Source: Hippopus hippopus (lineage: Eukaryota; Mollusca; Bivalvia; Cardiida; Cardiidae). Taken from it: DNA of 64,000 nt. Numbering within the stretch: the stretch's first letter is position 1; every line of letters starts with the position of its first letter. The DNA lies in assembly GCA_946811185.2 (NCBI GenBank), contig OX328106.1, forward strand, positions 44,280,311 through 44,344,310, written 5' to 3'. A program made the translations under genes and the position numbers. This document shows positions 33,121 through 44,438 of the stretch, in pieces. Under the pieces are notes generated by a model. The model saw only the letters and a list, made by a program, of their open reading frames with translations, had not been told where the DNA came from and ran no database searches.

Positions 33121-33345
33121 AGTCTTTATCAAAGAATAAGGTTTTGAAATCCACCAAATTGAAAGCATTTGCTAACGACAAGTCAAATGTGGTCCAAAAG
33201 AAGATTTCTATCTTTGAAATAGTAGAAAACATATGGGGTAAAAGGAGAAAATGCTGGTAGCCAGAATTTTCTACTTTTTCCACAATGTTTTCAAAGGGCC
33301 TTTTCTAAGGGTTGCTTAAACACGGAGTTGTGTGGTAAAGAATTA
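33121..33345. repeat. Family B, left end lost
   Basis: Central palindrome GCTGGTAGCCAG and right end GTGTGGTAAAGAATTAA; abuts the preceding TIR element. Confidence 0.72.
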
Positions 33346-33672
33346 AACAAATACTTTCGATAACAACTGGGGTGTAGCTATTTATCCAATTACCATACAT
33401 AAACACTCACACACACATACACCAACTTTTATGCCTTTGGAGTAGACAATATCCCAAAAACATTGCAGAGAAAGAGATTATTACTTGTTACAAGCTGTTC
33501 GTCATTTTTTTCCACAATGATTTCGTCATCATTAAACTTTATTTTGATTCGAAAAATCGATATTTTTTCTTGTTTATGAATTCACGGAACTAGTGAACAG
33601 AGAGTACCTTTCAAGACTTCAAATCAATCACGCCAAGTGCTTTTAGAGGTCGCTAAAGAAGAACAACCTCCA

Positions 33673-33885
33673 TTAACCCTTAGGCAGCTAAGCGCGACCC
33701 ACTGACCTTTTGCAGACAGTGTAGATCAAGATCAGACTGCACAGAACGTGCAGTCTGATCTTTGATCTACACTGTCTGATTAGGATATATTTTTCTCGAA
33801 GAAATAAGTTTAAAGTGGCATTATTCGGGTTTTTTATTACGGCTTGAAAGCTTAATTTAACTTATTTGGCAGAATAAGGATTAAC
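33673..33885 (+). repeat. Family A, full length
   Basis: TTAACCCTTAGGCAGCTAAG to GGCAGAATAAGGATTAA; perfect core with AGAAC loop. Confidence 0.9.
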
Positions 33886-34149
33886 CTTTTGATCGCAATT
33901 TTATGTTTGATTTGTAAACAAAAGGCACGCTTATATTGATTTGCACTTCAGCCCTTCTTACCTGTTTGAGCACCTTTAAAGCGTTTCTCTGTCTCAAGAA
34001 TGCCTTGCACTTTAAGATAGGGAATTTCTGTTGATATATCAGTTCAGATGACATTGAAGAAGGGAAAAAAAGGAGCATAGAGATGGGTCTATGAAGTGCA
34101 TGCAAAATACAAACTTCGTAACCGGTCGGTCATTTACATGTGAAACTCT

Positions 34150-34260
34150 GTTACTGCCGATGGCGACTTGAACAACTATCGCGGACGGCGTAGGTCAAGA
34201 TCAGACTATACAGAACATGTTGTCTGACCTTGGGTCTAAACCTCCCGCCACCTTGTGCTA
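34150..34260 (+). repeat. Family A, short subtype
   Basis: GATGGCGACTTGAACAACTA, core with CAGAACATGTTGTCTGACC, end CCCGCCACC; as at 15642. Confidence 0.65.
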
Positions 34261-34294
34261 AATTTTCAACCAAGTTGTCTTTATATATACTCTA

Positions 34295-34556
34295 GCCTGG
34301 CCGGGTAGCTCAGTGGTTAGCGTATCTGACTCGTGACCTGGAGGTTGCGGGTTCGATACCCAGTTTCGGCGAAGCTTCTTTCCGGCGTTTTTTCGCCTCT
34401 CACCTCTGATGCATGTGAGAAAAATAGTCAGTGACTTTGGAAAGAAAGTCGTGTCAGTACTGGTGTAAGAAAGCCAGGAAACACATGGGTGCGTTACTGA
34501 CCGCCATTATATGTTCTAAGCTGATAAAATGGCGTTAAACTCCAATACAAACAAAC
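34295..34556 (+). repeat. SINE1, full length reference copy
   Basis: tRNA-like head with A box TAGCTCAGTGG (34306) and B box GGTTCGATACC (34350), body with TTTTTTCGCCTCTCACCTC, and 3' end GGCGTTAAACTCCAATACAA. Pol III-transcribed SINE by family knowledge. Confidence 0.88.
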
Positions 34557-35390
34557 TATTGCAATATACTCTAAGACTTCGACAAAAATCGTTTTTATTT
34601 GCTTGGCATCGAGTTTTTAAGAAAATGAAAAGTAAATTGAAAAACATCTGGGTTCGAAAAGCACCGAAATTAAGGATTTTTTAACCTAAAAACAGACTGT
34701 AAAAATTTCAGAGATCACTAGTTGAATAGGGGATAACATTAGTTCTCTGGTTGCGAACTACATTATTCACGGTTTATAAGATATACCTTTCGTCGAGGTT
34801 ACATACTTTCTTGGAAGTAATCCGGTCCACACTTCCGGTGGTACACCATAGCAGTAGTAAGCTACAGCTTGATTGAAATCGTTTTTTATTTGAATTCCAC
34901 TTTACTGCAAGAAATATTATAGTACCGATGTTACTGATTTTTCTTAGGGAGGCGGTTATGTTTAAATTTTTGATCAAGCGAGACCCAAAGGTTCTTTCTG
35001 TGTCATTGAGCTAAATTCGTCACCATGCTTGGTGGGTATCTGAAAGAACACCTGTGCCGCACTTTTGGTATGTTCCTCGAATTCCAGGGTGAAACTAATT
35101 CTAAAACTCTTCGATGTATCCTGTTTCAATTGATAGACATATTTAATCGGAATGGAGGGTCATAAAGGGAGATAATTGTTTGGTCCTATAATTTATTGTG
35201 TTTACAATTACTCCAGGACGTCCCGCAAAGAGAATTTATCGGTCGAGATCTAGGCCTGATTTGACTTATTCAAACAACAATTCACCAGCTCATAAATCGC
35301 TCGAATATTTCATGTGCTCAAACAGTTTATTTCTATTTCAATAATATGGATATGATAACGCCATTACTTGATTTTTTTTTTATCTTATAG
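34557..35390. other. Intron before exon 5, no recognised feature
   Basis: Only AT-rich sequence and the T tract that serves as polypyrimidine tract at 35370-35390. Confidence 0.4.
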
Positions 35391-35450
35391 TTTAAATGCG
35401 GTAATGTGTCATCTGGTCACCCTAAACCAGTCGGACTTCAGATTGAGCAG
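35391..35450 (+). CDS. PLCE1: PLC-epsilon homologue, exon 5 (20-codon linker)
   Basis: Exon of 60 bases, phase 0 to 0, acceptor TTTTATCTTATAG after a T-rich tract, donor GAGCAG|GTATAT. It encodes FKCGNVSSGHPKPVGLQIEQ and is followed in phase by the FERM-like exon at 45170. It is the first exon that both the long transcript and the transcript starting at 26789 would share. Introns on either side are long (about 21 kb and 9.7 kb), so undetected small exons may lie between. Confidence 0.65.
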
Positions 35451-36186
35451 GTATATTACAACACTTTAAAAAAACTTAAACAAATGTATTATATTTGAAA
35501 AATTCTGTACAAAAATTACCGAATTGTATAACACGCACTCCGTGTTTTTATATTGAATCTTTGTGCATTATTTAAGGGAGACGATATCGCTTTTATTTAA
35601 TTTGATTTTAATTTCTTGAATTTAACTTAAAAAAAAAAACGTCGAAAGTTATTCTTAAAGGAGGAACATTATTCATCACTGAAACGTAAGTTTTCTACTT
35701 TTTTAAAATATTTATGATTCGAATCTGGCAGGTCATATTATATCTATATCTTCAAAAAAGCGATTGAAATATGCAGCACACTGTATTTGATAAACTTGAG
35801 GTTAATTAATTCTATGAACCTAAGATCCTACCTTGATTATGGAAAACTTTTCATCTATGTGTTTTCTTTTGTTTCTTTTAAAAACACGATTTATTTTGCA
35901 AAGACTTTCATCAAATAAGAATTTTGGCAAAGTCCGGATTCAAACTCGGGACCAATGTATTAATAGTCTACAGTGACTCAATCATTTTACATGTTAAATT
36001 AATTTGTGTAACTTTTTCCGGGTTGTGTGGATCAAGATCAGACTGTACCAGAGTTGCAGCCAGTTTGCGCGTCAATCTATACCGCCCGCTCAGCGATTCG
36101 ATTCGTATCTATAACCAAACGATTTCTACAGTTTTACACCCAGGTGGTAGGTCACAATTCCTCAAAAGATTGGCACTGAATTTTCC
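35451..36186. other. Intron, no recognised feature
   Basis: A degenerate family A-like fragment at about 36010-36090 (GTGTGGATCAAGATCAGACT). Confidence 0.4.
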
Positions 36187-36497
36187 TTTTTAAAAATTGC
36201 TGAAGAAGCCGCCAGCATCGTCTTTTTTCCCCACAATAATTTCGGACGCATTTTTGCCTTATGGTCAGTAAAACTCGGAATTTCGTGGTAAAGTATAGGC
36301 CCATATCCTGATCATTATGACTACTTATATTATTACGAATATTGTAGACGAAGATTGTATAAACTTCAAAGCTGAAAACCAAATCATCGTATCGGACAGT
36401 GTGGCTCCAAGATCATACTGCACGTTCTGTGCAGTCTGATCTTGATCTACACTGTCCGCAAAAGCACCATGAGTTAGGACAAGCAGCATAAAGGTTT
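36187..36497. repeat. Family B fragment followed by family A fragment
   Basis: B-like at 36187-36296 (CCCCACAATAATTTC, CGTGGTAAAG) and an inverse A with good core at 36385-36497 (ATCGGACAGTGTGGCTCC). Confidence 0.65.
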
Positions 36498-37095
36498 ATT
36501 GATTCGTTTGTGTTTACCGGTATTACATGTTAAAGTGACTGAGTTTTAGTTGTAGGTAGTTCAATATGGTAACCATCTTATTGCTGTTTTATTGTACTCG
36601 GAAGTGAAGCAATTTATCTAACACTGATGATAGGTAAAGTGGTAATTACCAAAACATCCTTCGGGGGCTTATCAGCTTTCCGCGGTCGGAGGAAGATACC
36701 ATTGTGTTTGTTGTTATCTTGATTCAATTTTGATGTTTTGATCTTTTAAGCTAAACGTCTGGCCCTCAGGCAGATTTTGGTAAAGTTTTGTGGAATTCTT
36801 TCAGTTCATTTCCAATAAAAAGCTAGTCAGTCTGCGCTTTGACGTATATACAGTTTCTTTTTTTCTTTATGTTATCGAACATGTTTTAGAGCTATATGAA
36901 TAAAATTAAGATGAAATTCAATTTTTAGAAATTTAGGAATTTGAGATTTAGGAATTCAATTTTTATTTTTTTCCCTATCTTAGAATGTTTACCCGAGTTG
37001 AATACTTTTCCCATCAGTGTGTGGGTTTATTCCAAACTAACTTAATGCAAGTACAATTTATTCAATGGTGAAATATTTTACGGAACATTGTTTTT
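36498..37095. other. Intron, no recognised feature
   Basis: Low-complexity T-rich sequence and an ATTTAGGAATT double near 36930-36960. Confidence 0.35.
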
Positions 37096-38635
37096 AGCTC
37101 ACCTGAGCACCAAGTGCTCAAGGTGAGCTTCTGTGATCGTGCTGTGTCCGTTTTGCGTCGTGCGTCGTCCGTCATCAACTTTTATCTTGTTTACGCTCTA
37201 GAGGCCACATTTTCAATCCAATAATTATGAAACTTGGTCAGAATGTTTGTCTTGATGATATCCCAAACGAGTTTGAAAATGGGTCATGTCGGGTCAGAAT
37301 TTAGGTCACTAGATCAAATCTTATTAGAACCTTGTATACGCTGTAGAGGCCACAATTTCAGTCCGATACTCAATAAACTTAGTCAGAATGTTTGTCTTGA
37401 TGATATCTCGGACCAGTTATAAAATGGGTCATGTCGGAACACAAACTAGGTCAATATGTATAATCTTAGAAAAACCTTGTGTACCCTCTAGAAGCCATAT
37501 TTTCAATCCGATACTCATGGAACGTAGTCAGAATGTTTGTCTTGACAGTATCTTGAAAGATTTTGAAAATGGGTGATGTGTGGTTAAAAAAGGGCACTAG
37601 GTCAAATCTTCAAAAAAAAAAAAAAAAAAAACTTGTGTACACTCTAAGAGGCTGCATTTTAAGTCCGATACTCATGAAACATGGTCAGAATGTTTGTCTT
37701 GACGATATCTCGGACGACTTTGAAATCGGGTCATGTTGGGTCAAAAACTAGGTCACTAGGTCAAATCTTAGAAAAATATTGTGTACCCACATTTTCAGTC
37801 CAATACTCTTGAAAGCTGGTGAGAATGTTTGTCTTGATAATGACTCGAACAAGTTTGAAAATGGGTCACTTCGGGTAAAAAACTGGGTCACTAGGTCCAA
37901 ACTTTGAAAAACCGTGTGCACGCTCTAGAGGCCACATTTTCAATACAATACAAATAAAAGTTGGTCAGAATGTTACTGTCATTAATATCTTAAAGAAGTT
38001 TAAAAATAGGTCATGTTGGGTTAAAAAGTAGGTCACTAGGTCAAATCTTAGAAAAATATGGTGTACACTTTAGAGGCCACATTTTCGGTACAATACTTTT
38101 GAAAATTGGTCAAAAAGTTTGTCTTGATGAGATATTGGACTAGTTTGAAAATGGGTCACATCAGGTCAAAAACTAGTACACTACTTTTAATCTTTGAAAA
38201 ACCTTGTGTACGCTCTAGAAGCCACATTTTTAGTCCGATAATCGTGAAACTTGGTCAGAATGTTTGTCTTGATGATGTCTTAGAAGAGTTTAAAAACGGG
38301 TCATGTTGGATAAAAAAACAAGGTCATTGGATCAAATCCCGGAAAAAAAAAAAAACTCTACAGGCAGCATTTTCTCTCAAATACTCGTGAAAGGTGGTTA
38401 GAATGTCTCTAGATAATTTCTAAAAGTTTGGAAATAGGCAATGTTGAGCTTAAAAGTAGGTCACTGAGACACATTTTAGAACAAGCTTGTTTACACTCTA
38501 GAGGCGATATTTTAAGTCCAATACTAATTAAACTTTGTCAGAATGCTTGTAATGATATCCTGGAAGAGATGGAATTGGTTCATGTATTGTCAAAAGGCTC
38601 AGGTGAGCGACATGTGGGCCACCTTGACCCTCTTG
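37096..38635 (+). repeat. Molluscan-type long repeat with ten internal about 145 bp units
   Basis: Bounded by AGCTCACCTGAGC (37096) and GGCTCAGGTGAGCGA (38597), inverted to each other. Inside, the motif CAGAATGTTTGTCTTGATGA recurs at 37239, 37384, 37529, 37686, 37821, 37966, 38111, 38256, 38399 and 38539; most steps are exactly 145. Similar AGCTCACCTGAGC...GGTCAGAATG repeats are widespread in bivalve genomes (recollection). Open frames over it are shadows. Confidence 0.9.
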
Positions 38636-38794
38636 TTTTTCTTTTTTATTGCATGGAAGCCATATGTATTATGGTAGAAATAGAATTTCCTTGTTTAAAG
38701 TTATTGTTCGCTTTGCCGTTATGTTTGCAGTAGTCGTTTAGTCCTGCAGGCTGGCTGGAGTGTATCTTTTCGTATTGTATGGTACATTATAATT

Positions 38795-39053
38795 GGCTTG
38801 CAACACGCGAAAAGGGGCATTCGGACATTTGCATAAAGTGTCGTCTCGGATCAGCCTGCGCAGTCCGCGCAGGCTAATCCGAGACGGCACTTTACGACTA
38901 CATTAGATTTCGTGCTACAGTAGACTTGCGAGTTACAGAAAATTATAAAAGAACGGAAAGTCTCGGATTAGTCTGCGCGGACTGCGCAGGCTGATCCGAG
39001 ACGACACTTTACTCAAATGTCCGAATGTCCCTTTTCGCGTGTTGCAAGCCATA
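38795..39053 (+). repeat. Family C, full length
   Basis: GGCTTGCAACACGCGAAAAG to CGCGTGTTGCAAGCCAT; the best preserved copy, both cores complete. Confidence 0.92.
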
Positions 39054-39055
39054 TA

Positions 39056-39293
39056 TAATCCATGCTCTGTGACTAGACGATTCAATGCATTTGTAAAAAG
39101 TACTGACCCTGGGCCGAAACTTTTTGCTTTTGGAAATTTTTTTTCTGCATGTCCAAGGACCATTCTACCACAGGATTCAGGCTGTTATTAGACAAAATGG
39201 ATTTAATGGATCCATAATTACGAGGTGACTTACTTTGTACACTGAATCACGGAGATGCATCAAGCCCCATTTTGCCAGGGCATGTCTCATGTG
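39056..39293 (-). repeat. Family D, core decayed
   Basis: Begins two bases after the family C copy; ATCCATGCTCTGTGACTAG to TTTTGCCAGGGCATGTCTC; the core palindrome is largely deleted. Confidence 0.7.
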
Positions 39294-39418
39294 TTGAGGG
39301 ATTCCTCGTGCCACTACGGGAGCTTACATTCGGCGGTAATTCTTTGAACTCCGCTGGCGCCAAATAAAAAATGATCTAACCAGCTTATTCCTTACAGCGC
39401 CATAGGCGAAAATAGGGC

Positions 39419-39480
39419 TAATAGATTAAGATCAGACTGCAATTAACGCACAGGCTGATCTTGGATCTATACTGCCCCCT
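39419..39480. repeat. Family A core, variant
   Basis: AGATTAAGATCAGACTGC then GCACAGGCTGATCTTGGATC: one arm is A-like and the other C/D-like. Confidence 0.55.
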
Positions 39481-39567
39481 TGTTTAATCAAGCTTGTAAG
39501 ATAAAACTCTTTCTTTCTGACTTTAAGTGCGTTATGTATGCCGCCGTCGAAAGATGTCAAGTCTGTA

Positions 39568-39831
39568 ACGGAGCCATGCTCTGGCAAAAGGGGGTTTAAT
39601 GAATCTCCGTGACGCATAATACCAAGGAAGTCATTACATGTACATACGTATGGATCCATAAAATCCATTTCGAGTAACAACCGAGTAAATCAGTAAAATT
39701 GTCCTTTAACAAGCAGAAAATTTACAGATAGCATAAACGTTGCGACCCGTGTTAGCCTGCGCGGATTGTGCAGGCTGACATGGGTCGATTCTTTTTATTG
39801 CAAATGCATCAAGCCCCCTTGTCACAGATCA
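39568..39831 (+). repeat. Family D, full length
   Basis: GGAGCCATGCTCTGGCAAAA to CCCCCTTGTCACAGATCACG; core GTTAGCCTGCGCGGATTGTG. Confidence 0.87.
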
Positions 39832-40239
39832 CGGCGCTGAAATATTTAAACTTCTACGGAGAAGCACTTTGGGCCATAGTTTCGAATGAAGCCAAGAATG
39901 AGGAAAATCCTTTATCGGACTGCAGTTTCTATTCTTATAAATCTACACCATATGAAAAAAAAAAAATCTTACGTCGCCTGTCGCGGTAAAAGGGTGAATG
40001 ATATGTTTTTTGACATAACTCAAATAATGTAAAAATATCACCTGCTGATAATTCGATTCGAAAATTCCTATGTAAATATTTATTTTTATGCTACAACATG
40101 CTGAGACATGTCAAGCCACCTGAAGGTCAAGGTCATTTAGCCTATCAAGTCGATTGATCGTGTCGGAATATATATTTTCCTCATCTGTAAATCGTGGTTA
40201 GATAGTGGTGACTGAGCCCGTATACAGCAACCGTTCTAT

Positions 40240-40500
40240 ATTGCAGTCTTGGTCTTATTCTAAATTGAAAAAGTAACGGAGTATCTGGTTAGCTAAACCA
40301 AATACCATTTGGCCTAGCCGATCAGAAACTCTGTTTCTTTCAACTTAAAGAAATTCTTGAGAACAACAGCTAGAATGTTTTCAATAATGGTTGGCTACGT
40401 TTCCGATATTCGGCAATGCCCTAGAAAGTAGAATTTGTTACTTGCGTTATCTATCTTGAATTCTAGTGCTAAACCCATCTTTCTTAAACCACATATTCAC
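40240..40500. repeat. Possible family P fragment
   Basis: AAATTCTTGAGAACAACAGC and TCAATAATGGTTGGCTACG resemble parts of 55611-55795; weak. Confidence 0.4.
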
Positions 40501-40520
40501 GGCTTGACATTGGAACGTAT

Positions 40521-41051
40521 TGTTACGGGAGACCACTCCTTCATGCATGGCTTCATCCCGATTTAAATACAATACCTAAGAGCTGCGTTGGGGAGATATC
40601 TCTTTAGCTCAGTGGTTATGGTGTTGGCCTTTCGTCCGGGCGTTCTAGGTTCGAATCCTGCCCGATCCCTGTATTTCTGCCATGCGTTTGTTCATTTGTT
40701 TCTTTGTTGCGAACTTTGTTCGTAAGATGGGGGCTCTTCCGGGATTGGCCATTGAGCCATTAATCCCATTTGTTGTCCAAAAACGGACTTTCTGCCTAAT
40801 AAGGCTTTGAGTCATCAATAAATGATGACTTTAAGAGGGGGGTGTATTACGGGAGACCACTCCTTCATGCATGGCTTCATCCGGATTTAAATACAATACC
40901 TAACAGCTGCGTTAGGGAGAATTCTCTTTAGCTCAGTGGTTATGGTGTTGGCCTTTCGTCCGGGCGTTCTAGGTTCAAATCCTGCCCGGTCCCTGTACTT
41001 CTGCCATGCATTTGTTCATTTGTTTCTTTGTTGCGGACTTTGTTAGTAAGA
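40521..41051 (+). mobile_element. TRIM-type LTR element, complete (531 bp)
   Basis: LTR1 40521-40727 and LTR2 40845-41051, each 207 bp, about 5% different by eye. Target duplication GTAT at 40517-40520 and 41052-41055. Right after LTR1 is a primer-binding site TGGGGGCTCTTCCGGGAT (40728-40745), one base off the complement of the tRNA-Pro 3' end; before LTR2 a purine-rich tract AAGAGGGGGG. The 117 bp interior has no coding capacity. Both LTRs hold a tRNA-like stretch with A box TAGCTCAGTGG and B box GGTTCGAATCC (mutated to GGTTCAAATCC in LTR2). TRIMs depend on reverse transcriptase supplied by other elements. Confidence 0.9.
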
Positions 41052-41444
41052 GTATTAACCAACATTGATGGTTTAGCCAATCAGAAGTTGTCTACCTTAA
41101 AGAATCAGAAAATCTCAGATATAAGGGGTAAGTTTTTTTTCAAGAATGTAATTCGGACCCTGGCTTTGATGACTGCGTGTTTGCGGGGTGAATTATGCTA
41201 TTGCCCTTTACCAGCTGTACTCGTAGACAACTTTTTGTTGAAAATCATCTACTGCAAATACGCTTTCGGAAGAGGAAAATAAAACAAAAGTTGCTCCCAG
41301 TGCTTTTGTGTACTTTGATTTTTCTTTTCATAGAAAACATTGATTTGAACATTGGTAAAACATTGTCCTATAGACGCTTTGAACATGCTGTGTTAATTTC
41401 CTATATATTCATACAAAATACTATGAGTGGACACGTGTTACTAC

Positions 41445-41673
41445 TTAATCCTTTACAGTACGCGCCAGTGCTTTACGACCTTGAGAAATGTGGCATTTTT
41501 GAAGTGTTTAAAGAACAAAGGAAAATGCCGGTAACAGGCATATTTCCTCCTGTTACCAGAATGTTCTCTACCCTTTCAAGGCAAATCTTATCATTTTTGC
41601 CACATTTAATTTGTCGATTGCAAATGCAGTCAAGGTTAAAGAGTCTTAAATTTTGTAGACAGGTAAAGAGTTA
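41445..41673. repeat. Family B
   Basis: TTAATCCTTTACAGTACGCG to GACAGGTAAAGAGTTAC; centre GCCGGTAACAGGC. Confidence 0.8.
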
Positions 41674-41742
41674 CAGACACGTCTATAAATAGCTCGGTTG
41701 TGAAGTTTGATAATCAAACAAGGTATGGCAATGTCCCTCCTT

Positions 41743-41950
41743 GACCCTTAACCTACCAAATAACTGAAATGAAACTTCCAAACCAATAGCAAGAACTCAA
41801 ATTTTGCTATTTCATAGCTAATTTGAGGCAAAATTATCTCCTTATCGAACAGTGTAGAACACAGATCAGACTGCACGTTTTGTGCAGTCTGATCTTGATC
41901 TACACTGGTCGCTAAAGGTCCTTGAATCGCGCTCAACAGCATATGGGTCA
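41743..41950 (-). repeat. Family A, full length
   Basis: GACCCTTAACCTACCAAATA to CAACAGCATATGGGTC; core with loop GTTTTG. Confidence 0.83.
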
Positions 41951-43198
41951 AATACATACAAGGACCCTGATTACCTATAATATGTTCTATCCATCAAATG
42001 TATTTTCAATTAAAGACGATATTGCAGGTATTTTATTACAACTGTTTAACGGATACATTTCCGTTTATTCCCCCCTCCCACATAACGTCCGCTGAAAGAA
42101 AGGATTCGAAAAGGAGAAAACAAAAATGAAATGTTTACAGATTTCTGTTATCTGTAGCCCCAAAGGCGTAGCGAGAACTGTATTTGATTTTTTAATTCCT
42201 GTCCTTCAAAAGTTATATTACTTTTACAAAAAAGCGATCACCTATAAGGTTTTCTTTCCCGTTTCATGGAATGAGGATTATTAGGACTTTAAAACTATTT
42301 GAAGTAAAGCGGAAAATGTAGACCAAGTTCAGACTGCACGTAAAGTGCAGTCTGATCTTTGTCTACTTTCTCCGCAAAAAAGAGGGAAAACCCATTGATG
42401 GTTGCGTATGACTAGATAAAAGTAAATGATTGTGATGGGTATACACAGGAAGTGTTAGGCCAGGATCTTGAATGTTTTTATATGTCGGGTTACAATATCA
42501 TTAATTCGATGTTTCTTGCAGAAGTCGTTTCATAACTTGCAGCGGCCCACTTTTGGAAAAAGAAAAAAATGTGGCCAAAGGACACTTTTTCATGTATTCA
42601 TGGATTATGCATCAATTCATGTTTGAGTTTCTGTACTTTTCTTCTATAGGATGGTTACAGGTTACAGTCTTTTTTAGTTCGGAAGGGGGGGGGGGGTGGA
42701 AAGCGGAGTTGTGAATGAACGGGCTAGTGGTTTTAGAATGTACGGGTTCGAGGTTTGATCCTTAACATTTGCGTTGGTTTTCATGGGCACTGCAGAAGCC
42801 GTATCGAAGTGCAGATGAAACCAATAAGCACATAAATACGTCAGCTGTCGTCCTGATATAACGTTAATACTGTTTGTAGCTGTGAAAATATCTTTTAAAA
42901 AGACAAATTCCTTCAGTGCATAGTGAAACAGTTTGGATAATTTCCGTCACATTAAAGTGTCACTTGACTGTGTGATTCGTAGAGTTGTAAACTTTGGATA
43001 ATTTCTGTCGCTTCGAATTGATTTTTCAAGATTTTTTCCCTAATTCGTATGGTAAGTAAGTGAAAATTATCGGTATATTTTGGGGGATAAGGTAATTATG
43101 TATACTATGTTTTTTTTTTTCGTTTCAATACTCTACAGTCCAAAGAAAGGAGATCGACTTTTTGCTGATTTCTAAGCGCAGATTAAAGGTCGTATTTA
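41951..43198. other. Intron, mostly unrecognised
   Basis: A family A core at 42308-42376 (CAGACTGCACGTAAAGTGCA) and a G run at 42680. A tRNA-like stretch near 42720-42765 (GGGTTCGAGGTTTGATCC) could be a degenerate SINE. Confidence 0.4.
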
Positions 43199-43383
43199 AC
43201 AACCATTCTAAATATTGTTCTTTTACTTTATTCAAGGCTGGTCATCTGATTAGCTGATAATCTTAGACGGAATATCTCAGCCAATCAAACGGCTGGTCTT
43301 GGACTTTAGAATTAGCATTTAAGTTAGAATGGTTGGGAAATGCCCCGGTATTCGATTCCTCTTGCTTCTTCTTGCTTGCCAAA

Positions 43384-43548
43384 ACTTAAATGTTACTCAA
43401 AATGAGAAACGTGTCTATCGTGAAGTAGAAAACAATGTTGGAAATAGAGAAAATGCTGGTCACCAGCATTTTCTCATTTTCCAACAACGTTTTCAAAAGC
43501 CTTCTTCCTCTGTGTATTTAAAACTTGGGATTATGTGTAAAAGAATTA
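43384..43548. repeat. Family B, truncated
   Basis: Central palindrome GAAAATGCTGGTCACCAGC and right end TGTGTAAAAGAATTAAGG. Confidence 0.75.
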
Positions 43549-43608
43549 AGGAAAACTGTTCAGATTTGTATGATCACAGCAAACTTCAATATCAGTAAAT
43601 ATTAATAT

Positions 43609-44147
43609 TGTTACGGGAGACCACTCCTTCATGCATGGCTTCACCCCGATTTAAATACAATACCTAACAACTGCGTTAGGGAGAATTCTCTTTAGCTCAG
43701 TGGTTATGGTGTTGGTCTTTTAAACCTCGAAAAACGAGGATATTTGCACGGGTTCGAATCCCGCCAGATGCGGTTTGTATTTGAGCTATGCATTTGTTGC
43801 GAACTTTCATGTTCGTAAAATGGGGGCTCGTCCGGGATTGGCCATTGAGCCATTAATCCCATTTGTTGTCCAAAAACGGACTTTCTGCCTAATAAGGCTT
43901 TGAGTCATCAATAAATGATGACTTTAAGAGGGGTGTGTTACGGGAGACCACTCCTTCATGCATGGCTTCATCCCGATTTAAATACAATACCTGACAGCTG
44001 CGTTAGGGAGAATTCTCTTTAGCTCAGTGGTAATGGTGTTGGTCTTTTAAACCTCGAAAAACGAGGATATTTGCATGGGTTCGAATCCCGCCAGGTGAGG
44101 TTTGTATTTGAGCTATGCATTTGTTGCGAACTTTCATGTTCGTAAGA
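43609..44147 (+). mobile_element. TRIM-type LTR element, complete (539 bp)
   Basis: LTR1 43609-43820 and LTR2 43936-44147, each 212 bp, with target duplication ATAT at 43605-43608 and 44148-44151. Primer-binding site TGGGGGCTCGTCCGGGAT (43821-43838) is the exact complement of the tRNA-Pro 3' end including CCA. Purine tract AAGAGGGGTG precedes LTR2. The tRNA-like part differs from the element at 40521: here GGTCTTTTAAACCTCG and CGAGGATATTTG take the place of GGCCTTTCGTCCGGGCG, as in the solo LTR at 6275. A and B boxes are intact in both LTRs. Confidence 0.93.
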
Positions 44148-44310
44148 ATATAATAAACCCAAAAATTGTTCCAGAAGGTAATGGGTCAAAAACTGCATTT
44201 CGAACTTTAATTACGTGTGTTTTTAGTCTGTACATTGGTTACTGGTGTTCTAGGGATATTAAGGATCAGTTTAACTGCTCATCATGACTTACGATTTGCG
44301 TTTATCATTT

Positions 44311-44438
44311 AAGGAATGAAGAGAATTTTATTTTTTCATGGAGGTATGAAAAAAAAGAAAACCTAATCACAGCGTGATTAGGGTTTTTTTTTTTTTTTTC
44401 ATACCTCCATGAAAAAAATAAAATTCTCTTCATTCCTT
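44311..44438. repeat. Near-perfect foldback, about 55 bp arms
   Basis: AAGGAATGAAGAGAATTTTA...CATGGAGGTATGAAAA pairs with TTTTCATACCTCCATG...CTTCATTCCTT; the centre is CCTAATCAC/GTGATTAGG. A related piece (CATGGAGCTATGAAAAAA) lies at 44707. Confidence 0.9.

Noticed and set aside
34295..34370. Functional tRNA gene
   Set aside because: Same reasoning; the head is followed by the SINE1 body found at three other places.
40600..40670. True tRNA genes in the LTRs
   Set aside because: Boxes are conserved, but the bases flanking the A box do not pair with those after the T arm; it is tRNA-like rather than a gene.
41195..41692. 165-codon + strand frame
   Set aside because: Half of it is a family B repeat and the rest lacks domain, splice or codon support.
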